Positions 26,241 through 39,319 of a stretch of DNA of 64,000 nucleotides are shown here, piece after piece (position 1 is the first letter of the stretch; each line of letters opens with the position of its first letter). The stretch is from the NCBI GenBank assembly GCA_900316245.1, contig ONCE01000003.1, forward strand, positions 114,399 through 178,398, written 5' to 3'. Under the pieces are notes generated by a model. The model saw only the letters and a program-made list of their open reading frames with translations, made no database searches and was not told the DNA's origin. This DNA is from an uncultured Bacteroidales bacterium. GTDB taxonomy: Bacteria; Bacteroidota; Bacteroidia; Bacteroidales; UBA932. The position numbers and the translations under genes were made by a program.

Positions 26241-26965
26241 TTGAGAGGGAAGGTGAAATAGGTCTCCGGATAAGGCTCATCCTTAAGGGTGAAATGCCAC
26301 CACTCGGAGGACAGGGGCTTGAAGCCGTGGCGCAGCATGGCCCGGCGCAGGATCATCCGGTTGGCAAACTGCTGCTCGGTAATCTTGCGGGGATGCTCCA
26401 CGGTGGGATCGTATTCTCCGGTATCGGGGTTGCCGCAGAAGTCCGGATGACTTTCCTCGCCAAACCAGTCAAAGGTGCCGCCCATATCCAGTTCCTTTTC
26501 CGTGTTCATATCAAACAGGGTCAGGTCCACGGTAGAGCCGCGGGTATGGCCGGATTTTTCCATAATGTACTCCCGCTCAAACAGCAGGCTCTTGTCCACG
26601 AAGGGATAGAAATACGGTTTCATAGCCACGTCGGAAATGTCGGCCGCCCAACGGACAAAATGGTCCACGGCGCACTGCGGACGGTAGGCATCGTAAATCT
26701 TGAGCCGGAAGCCCTGAGCCTTCACGTCGTCGCTCACGGCCTTGAGGCTGTCGGCCGCCTCCTTGGTGAGCATGGCCGTGGGGGCCAGATAGCCGTCAAT
26801 GCGCGTACCCACAAAGTTATAAGTACCATAGTACCGGATTTCCATTATCACATCCGGAACCACATCGGTAATGTGGACAAAATCACGGGAATCCTCCTGC
26901 GGAGTTATCTTGGCACATCCGACAAACAGGAGTGCGAGGGTGGATAGGACTAGTAATCTTTTCAT
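26237..26965 (-). CDS. Lipoprotein D-Ala-D-Ala dipeptidase, VanX/DdpX family (M15D)
   Basis: This 242-residue protein has lipobox VGC (C17). The zinc site and catalytic residues of VanX are all visible: Arg95 (YDAYRPQ), His140 and Asp147 (SGHTRGSTVDL), and Glu221 and His224 (EWWHF). The family cleaves free D-Ala-D-Ala. Residential forms such as DdpX scavenge dipeptide from peptidoglycan turnover rather than conferring vancomycin resistance, and no VanH or VanA partner is present here. Its place between LacZ and the TapB-like gene in a glycan operon suggests use of peptidoglycan-derived material. Alternatively it belongs to a broader D,D- or L,D-dipeptidase role. It overlaps the downstream start by 4 bp. 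Confidence 0.88.
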   Translation of the reverse strand: MKRLLVLSTLALLFVGCAKITPQEDSRDFVHITDVVPDVIMEIRYYGTYNFVGTRIDGYLAPTAMLTKEAADSLKAVSDDVKAQGFRLKIYDAYRPQCAVDHFVRWAADISDVAMKPYFYPFVDKSLLFEREYIMEKSGHTRGSTVDLTLFDMNTEKELDMGGTFDWFGEESHPDFCGNPDTGEYDPTVEHPRKITEQQFANRMILRRAMLRHGFKPLSSEWWHFTLKDEPYPETYFTFPLK

Positions 26966-26968
26966 ATT

Positions 26969-31074
<4,106 letters not shown>

Positions 31075-31086
31075 CCCGAAACAGGC

Positions 31087-31998
31087 TTATTCAAAAACCG
31101 GCACGGGAACGCCTCTCCAGCTTTCCGGCTGCGGAAGATGGAAGACCTGGGCCACAGTGGCCGCAATATCCATCTGGATAACCGGTTCCGTAATCTGATG
31201 GTTCTTCCTCACTCCTTTTCCAAAAACGACCAGAGGAGTGGTAATCTCCAAATCCGTATCTCCTCCGTGACCGGTTCCGTAGTGGCCGTGATCGGAGGTG
31301 AGGATAATGATGCTGTCTTCATAGATCCCGGCCTCTTTCACGCCTTCCACGATGCGGCGGACGCGGTCGTCTACCAGCGGCAGCTCGGCATAATACTCGG
31401 CCGATCCCTGGCCGTAGGCGTGGCCCATATGGTCCAGGGCGTCTATGTGGATGAATGCGATGGCGGGCTTCTTTTCCTTGATATACTTCACGCTCTCCTC
31501 CACAATGGCGTCCGGATGAGCTTCCGGATCTTCAATCCTTTTGTAGTAGCTCAGGCAAAGGGTATCGGCATAATTGAGGAAATCTCCCCACTCGCACACC
31601 ACACCGGTTTCAGCCTCGGGACGCACCTGCCTCATCACGTGGAAGAAGGTGGGCTGGGCGTTATGCTCCGTCAGCAGGATGGGCGTAAAGGTGGGATGGT
31701 TTTCGTTTCCGGTGATTCCGGAAAACTCTACCGGGGTGCCGTTCATCATAGCCGCCCAGTTGGTGCCGCTGATGGAGGGGCGCATCGTGCGTTTGTCCAG
31801 CGTCCAGCTGCCTTCTTCCATCATCGACTTGATGAAGGGAGCCTCTCCCTTCTCCATACACCAGGTTCCCCAGCCGTCCAGGCCGATTACAATCACGTGG
31901 GAGGCAAGGTCCTTCTGAACACGGGTTTGTTCCTGTTTGGGGGCGCAGGCGGTCAAGATGGCCAGCGCAAAAACCAATAAAGGGAAGATTCTTTTCAT
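31087..31998 (-). CDS. Lipoprotein type I phosphodiesterase / alkaline-phosphatase-superfamily enzyme
   Basis: The start at 31998 (MKRIFPLLVF) gives a lipobox LTAC (C18). The 303-residue product has the alkaline-phosphatase-superfamily core of nucleotide pyrophosphatase/phosphodiesterases. VIVIGLDGWG provides the first metal-binding Asp, the SGTNWAAMMNG loop holds the likely Thr/Ser nucleophile, HIDALDHMGHAYG carries metal ligands, and TSDHGHYGTGHGG completes the site. It should hydrolyse a phosphodiester or phosphomonoester outside the cytoplasm. It is the first gene of operon C, behind its own promoter at 32036-32067. It is shorter than, and distinct from, the PA14-tailed phosphodiesterase at 42202. 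Confidence 0.82.
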   Translation of the reverse strand: MKRIFPLLVFALAILTACAPKQEQTRVQKDLASHVIVIGLDGWGTWCMEKGEAPFIKSMMEEGSWTLDKRTMRPSISGTNWAAMMNGTPVEFSGITGNENHPTFTPILLTEHNAQPTFFHVMRQVRPEAETGVVCEWGDFLNYADTLCLSYYKRIEDPEAHPDAIVEESVKYIKEKKPAIAFIHIDALDHMGHAYGQGSAEYYAELPLVDDRVRRIVEGVKEAGIYEDSIIILTSDHGHYGTGHGGDTDLEITTPLVVFGKGVRKNHQITEPVIQMDIAATVAQVFHLPQPESWRGVPVPVFE

Positions 31999-32035
31999 AA
32001 ACAACGTATTGGTATTCATTAATTAGCGTGGTATA

Positions 32036-32067
32036 CAAATATAAGGTTTCTTCGCAAAGAATGCAAG
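32036..32067 (-). promoter_or_regulatory. Promoter for operon C
   Basis: On the minus strand CTTG (32067-32064), a 20 bp spacer and TATATTTG (32043-32036, exact -7 match) precede the phosphodiesterase start at 31998 by 37 nt. It lies in the only gap over 100 bp between 17 kb and 50 kb, separating operons B and C. Confidence 0.65.
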
Positions 32068-32104
32068 ATATCTCCCTTCCTCTCAACGGGCTTTGCCAAA
32101 GGGA

Positions 32105-34783
32105 TCATTCATAAAAGAGCATAGCTGCCGGAAGGTTGGAAACGGAAATGCCGGGGCCCTTCAGGCCCACCTCAACGGACTCCTCGGCAAAATTGTCCCA
32201 GAAGCCCAGTTCCAGGCGGTGATACCCGGCCTGAAGGGTCAGCCAAATTTCTTCAAACCCGCCGCCGTCGCGGTCCTGATTCAGAAGCTGCTTCCCGTCC
32301 AGGGTGAGGCGGGAGCCGTCGTCCGAGCGCAGCGAAAGCCGGTACAGGCCGTCCCGGTCAATCTTCACCAGGCCCTTGAAGAAAAGGCCAAAATGGTCTT
32401 CCCTTTCCTTGAGGGCCGCCGTAATGACGGGAGTGATGCCGGTGGTCTTTTCCGGAGCGGATAGGAAGGCGTCCACGCTCATATGGTTTCCCTCCCGGTA
32501 GGAATAGCGGAGCCCGTTTCCAGCAGGGGCAGCGTCAGCGAGGGCCGGGAAATACTCCCCTCCCTGCATTTTCAAAACGTCGTGGACCGGCCAGGACAAG
32601 GCTTTTTTAAGCCGATAAGTTCCCTCGGCCCGGATATCCGCACAGCTGGCACCAAAGAGCACTTTGTACTCCCCTTCCGCCGCTTCCCAGGCCGACGAAG
32701 CCTCGTTGAAAGAAGCCAGGGAGTAGGCATCGACCTTCATGGTAAGCACCTGGCTTTCACCGGGCTGCAGAAGGAGGGTCTTGGCAAAGGATTTCAGTTC
32801 CAGGGCCGGTTTCTCCAGACCGCCGGAAGGGGCGTTTACATACAGCTGCATCACTTCCCTGCCGGCCACAGAACCCGTATTGGTAACGGTAACCGAGGCG
32901 GTAAAGCCGTCCTTGTCGGCCTTCACCACCGGCTTGGAATAACCGAAAGTGGTGTAGCTGAGGCCGTAGCCGAAGGGATAGGACACATCCATTCCCACCG
33001 TCTGGTAGTAGCGGTATCCCACCCAGATATCCTCCGAATAGTTGGTAAAGTCCACATTTTCCGTCTTGTGAAAAGAGGCAAAGGGATCGTAGTCGAAGGG
33101 AAAATCCTGCGCCGAAGGAACGTCCAGGTAGTTATTGGGGAAGGTCATCGGCAGTTTGCCGGAAGGATTCACCTTACCCGTCAGCACGTCGGCAAGGGCG
33201 TTGGCTCCCTCCTGCCCCGGGCTCCAGGGCAGCACGATGGCATCCACCAGATGCTTCCAGGAGGCCGTTTCAATGACTCCGCCTATGTTCAGGATCACCA
33301 CCACGCGCTTTCCCCTGGGGTGATACGCCTGGTGAAGGGTCATAAGGAGTTCCTTTTCTTCCGGCCACAGCTCAAAGTCTCCCTCCAGCCGGCGGTCCTT
33401 GCCTTCCCCGGCCTGACGGCCGAAGACCACCACGGCCACATCGTTCAACGTGGACTGATACTGGATGGACGTTGCCGTGAGGGCGGGCTCTTCGCGATGC
33501 TCGCGGTCTTCTTCATACTCCAGATTAAAACGCGCCTGCAGGGCCTTGGCCGCCAGGGCATAGTAATTTTTGAGCTTTTCGTCCAGCGTGAATCCGGCGG
33601 CTTCCAGGGCCTGGGCCATAGTAACCACATAGGGCTTGTGTACCTCGCCCGAACCGGTTCCCCCCGCTATGAAATCCTCGCTGGTAACCCCGTACAGGGC
33701 CACCCGCTCGTTGCCCCTAAGCGGCAGCGTGTTCCGCTGGTTGCGGAGAAGGATAATGGACTGGGCCGCCGCTTCCCGCGCGGTAAGGGCGTGGGCCTTG
33801 AGATCGGGCCGATTGGAATACGCATACCCGCGGAAATGCGGCGTTTTCACTACATATTCCAGGATGCGGCGCACATTGCGGTCTACTTCTTCCATCGTGA
33901 GGCGACCGTCCTTCACGCCTTCCAGAATGCGCTCTATTTCCACATCGGCGCCGGGGTCCATCAGGTCGTTGCCGGCCTTCACGGACAGCACGGTATTATC
34001 TTTGAGCCCCCAGTCCGTAATGACGATTCCTTTATAGCCCCACTCATCGCGCAGGACGGTGGTGAGGAGGTCTTCGTACTGCTGGGTGTAAGACCCGTTC
34101 AGTTTGTTGTAAGAACTCATCACCGTCCAGGGGTTTCCCTCCTTCACGGCAATCTCGAAGTTCTTGAGATAGATTTCCCTCAGGGCGCGGCGGCTTACAA
34201 GGGCGTCGTTCTCTACCCGGTTGGTTTCCTGGCTGTTGGCTGCATAGTGCTTGATGGAAGTGCCGGTTCCGTTACTCTGGATGCCCCGCACATAGGCGGC
34301 GGCCATCTTGCCGGACAACAGCGGATCTTCGCTAAAATATTCGAAGTTACGGCCGTTCAGCGGGTTGCGGTGGATGTTCATTCCGGGGGCCAGGAGCACG
34401 TCCACCCCATACTCCAGAACCTCGTTCCCCAGCACGGCGGTGGTGCGTTCCACCAGGTCCGTATCCCAGGAACTGGCCAGCAGCGTCCCCACCGGGAAGC
34501 CCGTAGCCACTTTCTGCTCAGGATCCCTTTCCGGATCTATGCGCACCCCGGCGGGGCCGTCGGAAAAGACGGTCTGGGGAATGCCCAGCCGGGGAATGGC
34601 CCGGGTGCCTCCCGCCATTCCGGGCACCAGATTGTCAGAGCTGGTTCCCACCAGCAGCGAGGCCTTTTCCTGAAGCGTCATGGCTTTCAGCACCTCGTCA
34701 ATATTATCGGCCCTCAAGCGGGGCTGGGCGGCCATAGACACAACCCATAAGAGAGCCAGCAGTGTCAGGATAGTTTTTTTCAT
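32105..34783 (-). CDS. GH3 beta-glucosidase-type enzyme with C-terminal PA14-like module
   Basis: This 892-residue secreted protein has a type I signal peptide (cleavage near SMAAQ). The GH3 core closely resembles the 4166 gene: GMNIHRNPLNGRNFEYFSED, KHYAANSQETNR, the nucleophile Asp257 in GIVITDWGL, PWSPGQEG and an Fn3-like domain (PFGYGLSYTTFGY). It is about 125 residues longer because of a C-terminal PA14-like module (about 745-892) starting GLRYSYREGNH, with EDHFGLFFKGLVKI and SDDGSRLTLDG. The same tail occurs on the phosphodiesterase at 42202. It is the last gene of operon B, 4 bp after GH27. Confidence 0.92.
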   Translation of the reverse strand: MKKTILTLLALLWVVSMAAQPRLRADNIDEVLKAMTLQEKASLLVGTSSDNLVPGMAGGTRAIPRLGIPQTVFSDGPAGVRIDPERDPEQKVATGFPVGTLLASSWDTDLVERTTAVLGNEVLEYGVDVLLAPGMNIHRNPLNGRNFEYFSEDPLLSGKMAAAYVRGIQSNGTGTSIKHYAANSQETNRVENDALVSRRALREIYLKNFEIAVKEGNPWTVMSSYNKLNGSYTQQYEDLLTTVLRDEWGYKGIVITDWGLKDNTVLSVKAGNDLMDPGADVEIERILEGVKDGRLTMEEVDRNVRRILEYVVKTPHFRGYAYSNRPDLKAHALTAREAAAQSIILLRNQRNTLPLRGNERVALYGVTSEDFIAGGTGSGEVHKPYVVTMAQALEAAGFTLDEKLKNYYALAAKALQARFNLEYEEDREHREEPALTATSIQYQSTLNDVAVVVFGRQAGEGKDRRLEGDFELWPEEKELLMTLHQAYHPRGKRVVVILNIGGVIETASWKHLVDAIVLPWSPGQEGANALADVLTGKVNPSGKLPMTFPNNYLDVPSAQDFPFDYDPFASFHKTENVDFTNYSEDIWVGYRYYQTVGMDVSYPFGYGLSYTTFGYSKPVVKADKDGFTASVTVTNTGSVAGREVMQLYVNAPSGGLEKPALELKSFAKTLLLQPGESQVLTMKVDAYSLASFNEASSAWEAAEGEYKVLFGASCADIRAEGTYRLKKALSWPVHDVLKMQGGEYFPALADAAPAGNGLRYSYREGNHMSVDAFLSAPEKTTGITPVITAALKEREDHFGLFFKGLVKIDRDGLYRLSLRSDDGSRLTLDGKQLLNQDRDGGGFEEIWLTLQAGYHRLELGFWDNFAEESVEVGLKGPGISVSNLPAAMLFYE

Positions 34784-34787
34784 AGTT

Positions 34788-36980
34788 TCATTTCACTTTT
34801 ACATATAGCACCCCGTGGGGCGGAATCACATATATAGCATCCGTAGGAATATCTTTTTGGCGCCAAAGGTCCCGGACAGTGTCTGCTTTCAGGCCGATTT
34901 TGGCCAGTGCGCCATCCAACTGTACGGGGACGGATGCCTCGTTAAGGTTGAAAATGCCCACGGCGTGACCGCCGTCATACAGATCCCGGCTCCAAATCTG
35001 CATTCCGTCTTCCACCACGTCCCGGTGCGCCTGATGGCCCAGGATGTCCTGATTCACGGCATTCACCTCGTTGTTGCACAGCAGGTTGAAGGTAAAGTCA
35101 TCTATCTGGGCTATATCGCAGCCTATAAGCATGTTGGCTGCCAGCAGGGACCAAAGGGAGATGTGCGTATACTGCTCGTCCGGGGTGAGCCGGCTGTCCC
35201 GCAGACTGCTGCTCCAGCCCACCTTGCCCACGATGAGCATATCCGGGTCGTTCCAATGACCGGGGCCGGCATAGGGATGCAGCCCGGGCTGCCGCTCGAA
35301 GCCCGTCACGTATAGGGACTCCCAGGTGTCCACAATATCGTGCGACGTGCGCCAGGAATTGGCATCTACAAAGGCACCCCATTCCCATACCCGGCCCCAG
35401 CCGTACTGGCAGAGGGAATAGAAGATGTCGCGCGGCTGTTCCCGGAGGAACTGCTGCATCTTCAGGTACGGGCGGATGAAAGCGGCCTCGGACTTGTCCC
35501 GGCCGGCATCAAAGACCTTGCTATAGCCGCACCAGTCGTATTTCAGATAATCCACCCCCCAGCTGTTCCATACCTCGGCGTCCTGCTTCTCGTGGTCCAG
35601 CGAGCCCAGATAGCCGCCGCAGGTGTAGTCCCCGGGACTGGAATAGATTCCGAATTTGAGGCCGTTGCCGTGCAGCCAGTCTCCCAGCGCCTTCATATCC
35701 GGGAACTTCTCATTGGCCTGGATATAGCCCTCCGGCGTACGCTCTTCGCCCTCCCAGGCATCATCGATGTTGATGTACGAATAACCGTAATCGGCCAGGC
35801 CCTTGTTGATGAGGGCGGCGGCCGATGCCATCACCTTCGCCTGGGAAACGCTCAGCGCCCAGCAGTTCCAGCTGTTCCATCCCATAGGCGGGGTAAGGCC
35901 TATCTTGTCCTCCCCTACATAAAGGGTAAAGGACGCCTGCGCACTTCCCTTTCCATTGGTAGCCGTAAACACCAGCGGGTACTCCCCGGGACGGCTGCAG
36001 CTGCCGCTCAGGACGCCCTTGTCCGGATCCAGCTTAACCCCCTCCGGAAGGCCTTCTACGGCATATTTCATAGGCTTTTCGCCCGAGAAAGCCAGGCGGA
36101 AAACAACCGGCGAACCAGGACGGACGCCAAACACCAGCGGACCGTTGTAACGCGGCGTAGCAGGAGCCGGGGGCGTAAGGATATAGGGGGCACAGACTTC
36201 GGCCTCCAGCACCTCCGGGAAGCGGGGGTCCATATACGTAACCTTGAGCCGCTTCTGGGGAGCCAGGGGGCAGAACAGCTGCTTTTCTTTCCAGGCCGGA
36301 AGAGTGACGCTCCGGGTCTCGGACTTCTCCACGCTCCCGGTGATGACATCGGAAACGGTAATCCGGAAGGAACCGGTTGTTTTCACAGAGGTGTTCAGAA
36401 GCACCTGATAGCCGCCATCGCCGGCCACCAGGGAAAGTTTGGCAAAGTCCTTCAGGCTGGGTTTGACCACCTTCACTTTTTCCCGGTAGATTCCGCCCGG
36501 ATCTCCGTAATTGTACACGCGGACGGCAATCACGTTGTCCCGGTCCCAGCGCACCCACTTGGGGTCTACCACGTAATAGCGGCGTCTCCCCCATTCACTG
36601 CTGTATCCGCCCGGATCTTCCGGGAAGGTCCCATCCTTTCCCACCGGATAGCCGTTCACCCAGGTCTGGTCGGAATCGTCAATGGCTCCCAGATCCAGCA
36701 TAATGGCCTCTACCACTCCCTTCCTGAGGGAGGAAGGGATGACCACGTGGATGCGGTACCAGCCTATTCCGTTGGCACTCTCCAGCCCCAGCGACTCCCA
36801 GGGCTGGTCCGTTAAGGATACCTCCTGCCAGGCACCGTCGTCATAGGCAAATGCATTCCAGGCTGGGTTATCCCCTTTCTGAAAACGGCCATTCCCAATG
36901 GATAGGTTCTGCGCCTGTAAGGCCAGCGGAAGCAGAATCAGTAGCGCCAAAAGGCGTGGACGTAACTTGTTCTTTATCAT
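34788..36980 (-). CDS. GH27 alpha-galactosidase-type enzyme, paralogue of the 22418 gene
   Basis: This 730-residue secreted protein has a signal peptide ending near ALQAQ. It has the same order of domains as the 22418 gene: jelly-roll sugar-binding domain (RWDRDNVIAVRVYNYGDPGG), Ig-like domain (ATPRYNGPLVFGVRPGSPV) and GH27 barrel (LTPPMGWNSWNCW, INIDDAWEGEER, YLKYDWCGYSKVF with the nucleophile Asp). The two proteins share long identical stretches across all domains, so they arose by duplication. Differences lie mostly in the N-terminal domain and around the active-site loops (NASADHS versus DAGRDKS). A 62 bp gap with a hairpin separates it from the upstream GH9 gene. Confidence 0.9.
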   Translation of the reverse strand: MIKNKLRPRLLALLILLPLALQAQNLSIGNGRFQKGDNPAWNAFAYDDGAWQEVSLTDQPWESLGLESANGIGWYRIHVVIPSSLRKGVVEAIMLDLGAIDDSDQTWVNGYPVGKDGTFPEDPGGYSSEWGRRRYYVVDPKWVRWDRDNVIAVRVYNYGDPGGIYREKVKVVKPSLKDFAKLSLVAGDGGYQVLLNTSVKTTGSFRITVSDVITGSVEKSETRSVTLPAWKEKQLFCPLAPQKRLKVTYMDPRFPEVLEAEVCAPYILTPPAPATPRYNGPLVFGVRPGSPVVFRLAFSGEKPMKYAVEGLPEGVKLDPDKGVLSGSCSRPGEYPLVFTATNGKGSAQASFTLYVGEDKIGLTPPMGWNSWNCWALSVSQAKVMASAAALINKGLADYGYSYINIDDAWEGEERTPEGYIQANEKFPDMKALGDWLHGNGLKFGIYSSPGDYTCGGYLGSLDHEKQDAEVWNSWGVDYLKYDWCGYSKVFDAGRDKSEAAFIRPYLKMQQFLREQPRDIFYSLCQYGWGRVWEWGAFVDANSWRTSHDIVDTWESLYVTGFERQPGLHPYAGPGHWNDPDMLIVGKVGWSSSLRDSRLTPDEQYTHISLWSLLAANMLIGCDIAQIDDFTFNLLCNNEVNAVNQDILGHQAHRDVVEDGMQIWSRDLYDGGHAVGIFNLNEASVPVQLDGALAKIGLKADTVRDLWRQKDIPTDAIYVIPPHGVLYVKVK

Positions 36981-36994
36981 ATCTTTATCCCCAC

Positions 36995-37021
36995 GACTCC
37001 CCTCCCACGAGGGCGGGAGTC
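36995..37021 (-). other. Hairpin in the leader of the 34788 GH27 gene
   Basis: The arms 36995-37006 and 37011-37021 (GACTCCC / GGGAGTC outer stem, CCC/GGG inner pairs, loop ACGA) form a strong GC-rich stem with one bulge. It lies 15-41 nt upstream of the ATG. No T-run follows on the minus strand, so it is not a clear intrinsic terminator. It may be an mRNA stabiliser, processing site or attenuating structure between GH9 and GH27. Confidence 0.45.
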
Positions 37022-37042
37022 ATTTACTTAAGTATTTAAATT

Positions 37043-39319
37043 TCAATAACTTATATCCACAGGGCTCCGGAGGAACAGCGACAGGGTACCCACAAAGCGG
37101 GAAACAGGTTCTATCCAGATTTCGTGGGAGGTAGCGTGGGCGGTTCCGTTCCAGAAGGGTTCATCATTGTGGAAGCAATCCACGCCCACAGGCAGGGCTC
37201 CCACTATGTTGTGCGTGCAGTAGGCAAAGTTGGGGGCATAATTGTAACCCACGCCATACATCAGACTGGAGCCAAAGGGATTGAGTCCCAGGGTCCATTC
37301 CAGCTGCATCTGCACCAAAGGCTTGGCATCCCCGTCCAGCAAATGGGAAGCCGCCGCCAAGGCCCACGCCTGCGAGAGGTGGAAGTTGGTGGCCCCGTGG
37401 AAGACGTGGTCCGTCCAGATGGGGAAGGTGCGGATGGCGTAATTCTCATTGATCTGCGTACCGGCTTCGTACTGTTCCAGCTGGGCCGGAGCGCTGATAT
37501 CGGCCCGCCTGAAAATGCCGGCCGGCAGCAGTTGATAAGGGGCCGATATACGGCTGCCCGGAATCAGATAATGCCGCACAAAAAGCGCGGCTGCCTCCTT
37601 CCAGGGGGCCGACAGTTCCGGAAAAACGGAGGACAGTTCCTTCAGGGCCAGCATAGGAGCCTCATTGAAGGCGGCGTGATGGTCGTGCAGCAAGCTCCTT
37701 CGACGAGTATCCGTATAGAAATAGCCGGCATAAGGAAGGCCGTCCACCTCTTCCTGCTCCTGGCACCCGAGCACCAGGGAAGCAAAATGCAAAGCGGCGT
37801 CTTTAAAGCGATCCTCTCCCAGGCGCTCGTACAGACGGGCCGATGCAATGGCTCCCCAGGAAGCCTCCAGGTAACTGGCTTCTTCCCAGTCCGAAGCCCC
37901 CATGGCATACTCCCAGTCCTCAACGGCAGCCCTTTCCTCCCCGGCGCCGGAGAAGACGGCCGATTTGAGGAAGAGTTCCCAGGGGATGAATTCGGCCGGG
38001 GACACTACGTCGTCCAGCGTACCCACTTTCCCGTCGGTATACATCCGGACCTTGGACCAGCTCAGATGGCGGCCATCGGCAAAACGGGTCTTCAACAGCC
38101 AGTCTACGCCCCAGGCAGCCTCGGCCTGGAGGGCAGGAGTCAGTTCGGGGAAGGCGTCAGCCTTCAGGACCTCCTGAAGGGCGAAACAGGCATAGGCTGT
38201 ACGCCAGGCGCCCTGCGAAAGGTCTCCAGCATCGTGCCAGCCTCCGTTCACCGGCTTCACTTCATTCCCGTAAAAGCCCAGGACATCCTGGTGACAGACC
38301 CCGTGGATTCCCTCTACGGGATAGCCACAGCGCTGGTGATAATAGAAATTGACGGCGGCTCGCAGCGGCTCTTTCCAAACCTTTTCACCAATGGAGAAAG
38401 GAAGGGACGAGGCCTCTCCATACCGCAGGGTATACGTTCCGGGGCGGGCCCACTCAGAGAAACCTAGCCGGGCATACCGGATTCCTTTGTATTCGCTCAG
38501 CTCCGGCGTTCCTTCGTAAACCACTTTTCCGCGCTTGTTCAGCAATTGGAAAGAGGGGGCATCCGATGCAGCGGCCAAGGCCCTCTTGGGATCCTGGGGC
38601 CGGTATCCTATATGCGGGACCAGGACTTCCCCTGCCGGGATGTCCCAGCCCTCGTAATGGTCCGGTTCCACCTTCTGCAGTTCCAGGGAATCGAAATCAA
38701 TGGTGACATACGGTTCCCCCATTTCCGGGTCATACCCGGTACTGGTCTGGCAAATCTCCAGGCGCACCACGCTGTCTCGGGGAAAGTAATCGATTTCCCA
38801 CAATACCTGCACCCAGCGGTCCTGGGGAAGATCCAGATTGGTTTCCCGGCTGGGAGTGAGCGTTCCGTCCGGAGTGGTGCTCACCAGGTCCAGGGCAAAA
38901 CTGACGTTGGGGTTCCGGGAGGGATGGATGTACACCCAAAGGGACAGGCGGTTCCACTCGCTCCAGTCCTGGGGGCTATTCCATTCCAGCGCCACGCACG
39001 TGGTGCCTCCCTGCTCTCCGCTGAAACTGTTCCAAGAAGTCCGGTTGGCCGGATCCTTCAGCTGCGTGCTGTCCACCAGGGAAAACCGCTCCCGCAGCGC
39101 CTGTCGGCCGCTGTGCACATTCTCCCGGGTATATTCCAGGGTAGGGTTTCCTTCCCGGACCACCCATCGGCCTTCTTCCTCCATATCATCCAACAGGCAG
39201 GAAGCCAGCACCGGTTTCTGTGCCCAGCGGTCCAGCATGGAGACCCCCGGCTGCCTTCCCGAGCAGGAAAGCAGCAACAGAAGGGCGGCAGCGCCGGACA
39301 GCAGTCTACTTGGACTCAT
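37043..39319 (-). CDS. GH9 family lipoprotein (endoglucanase/exo-glycosidase type) with N-terminal CBM-like and CelD_N domains
   Basis: The ATG at 39319 (MSPSRLLSGA) gives a lipobox LLSC (C19) and a 758-residue protein. Residues about 30-200 form a carbohydrate-binding-like beta-sandwich. About 220-310 is the CelD_N immunoglobulin domain (VLVPHIGYRPQDPKRALAA). The GH9 (alpha/alpha)6 domain carries NGGWHDAGDLSQG with the catalytic Asp pair, and LGLNPFGSSLMYGVGYN near the C-terminus. Most GH9 enzymes are endo-beta-1,4-glucanases, but some act as exo-glucosaminidases or on mixed-linkage glucan. Translation overlaps the upstream GH20 stop by 14 bp, which may link the two functionally (HexNAc- or GlcN-containing substrate). 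Confidence 0.85.
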   Translation of the reverse strand: MSPSRLLSGAAALLLLLSCSGRQPGVSMLDRWAQKPVLASCLLDDMEEEGRWVVREGNPTLEYTRENVHSGRQALRERFSLVDSTQLKDPANRTSWNSFSGEQGGTTCVALEWNSPQDWSEWNRLSLWVYIHPSRNPNVSFALDLVSTTPDGTLTPSRETNLDLPQDRWVQVLWEIDYFPRDSVVRLEICQTSTGYDPEMGEPYVTIDFDSLELQKVEPDHYEGWDIPAGEVLVPHIGYRPQDPKRALAAASDAPSFQLLNKRGKVVYEGTPELSEYKGIRYARLGFSEWARPGTYTLRYGEASSLPFSIGEKVWKEPLRAAVNFYYHQRCGYPVEGIHGVCHQDVLGFYGNEVKPVNGGWHDAGDLSQGAWRTAYACFALQEVLKADAFPELTPALQAEAAWGVDWLLKTRFADGRHLSWSKVRMYTDGKVGTLDDVVSPAEFIPWELFLKSAVFSGAGEERAAVEDWEYAMGASDWEEASYLEASWGAIASARLYERLGEDRFKDAALHFASLVLGCQEQEEVDGLPYAGYFYTDTRRRSLLHDHHAAFNEAPMLALKELSSVFPELSAPWKEAAALFVRHYLIPGSRISAPYQLLPAGIFRRADISAPAQLEQYEAGTQINENYAIRTFPIWTDHVFHGATNFHLSQAWALAAASHLLDGDAKPLVQMQLEWTLGLNPFGSSLMYGVGYNYAPNFAYCTHNIVGALPVGVDCFHNDEPFWNGTAHATSHEIWIEPVSRFVGTLSLFLRSPVDISY

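Noticed and set aside
26237-26965. Vancomycin resistance cassette
   Set aside because: Only the VanX-type dipeptidase is present; there are no VanH, VanA/B or VanRS homologues, and the gene is embedded in a glycan operon.
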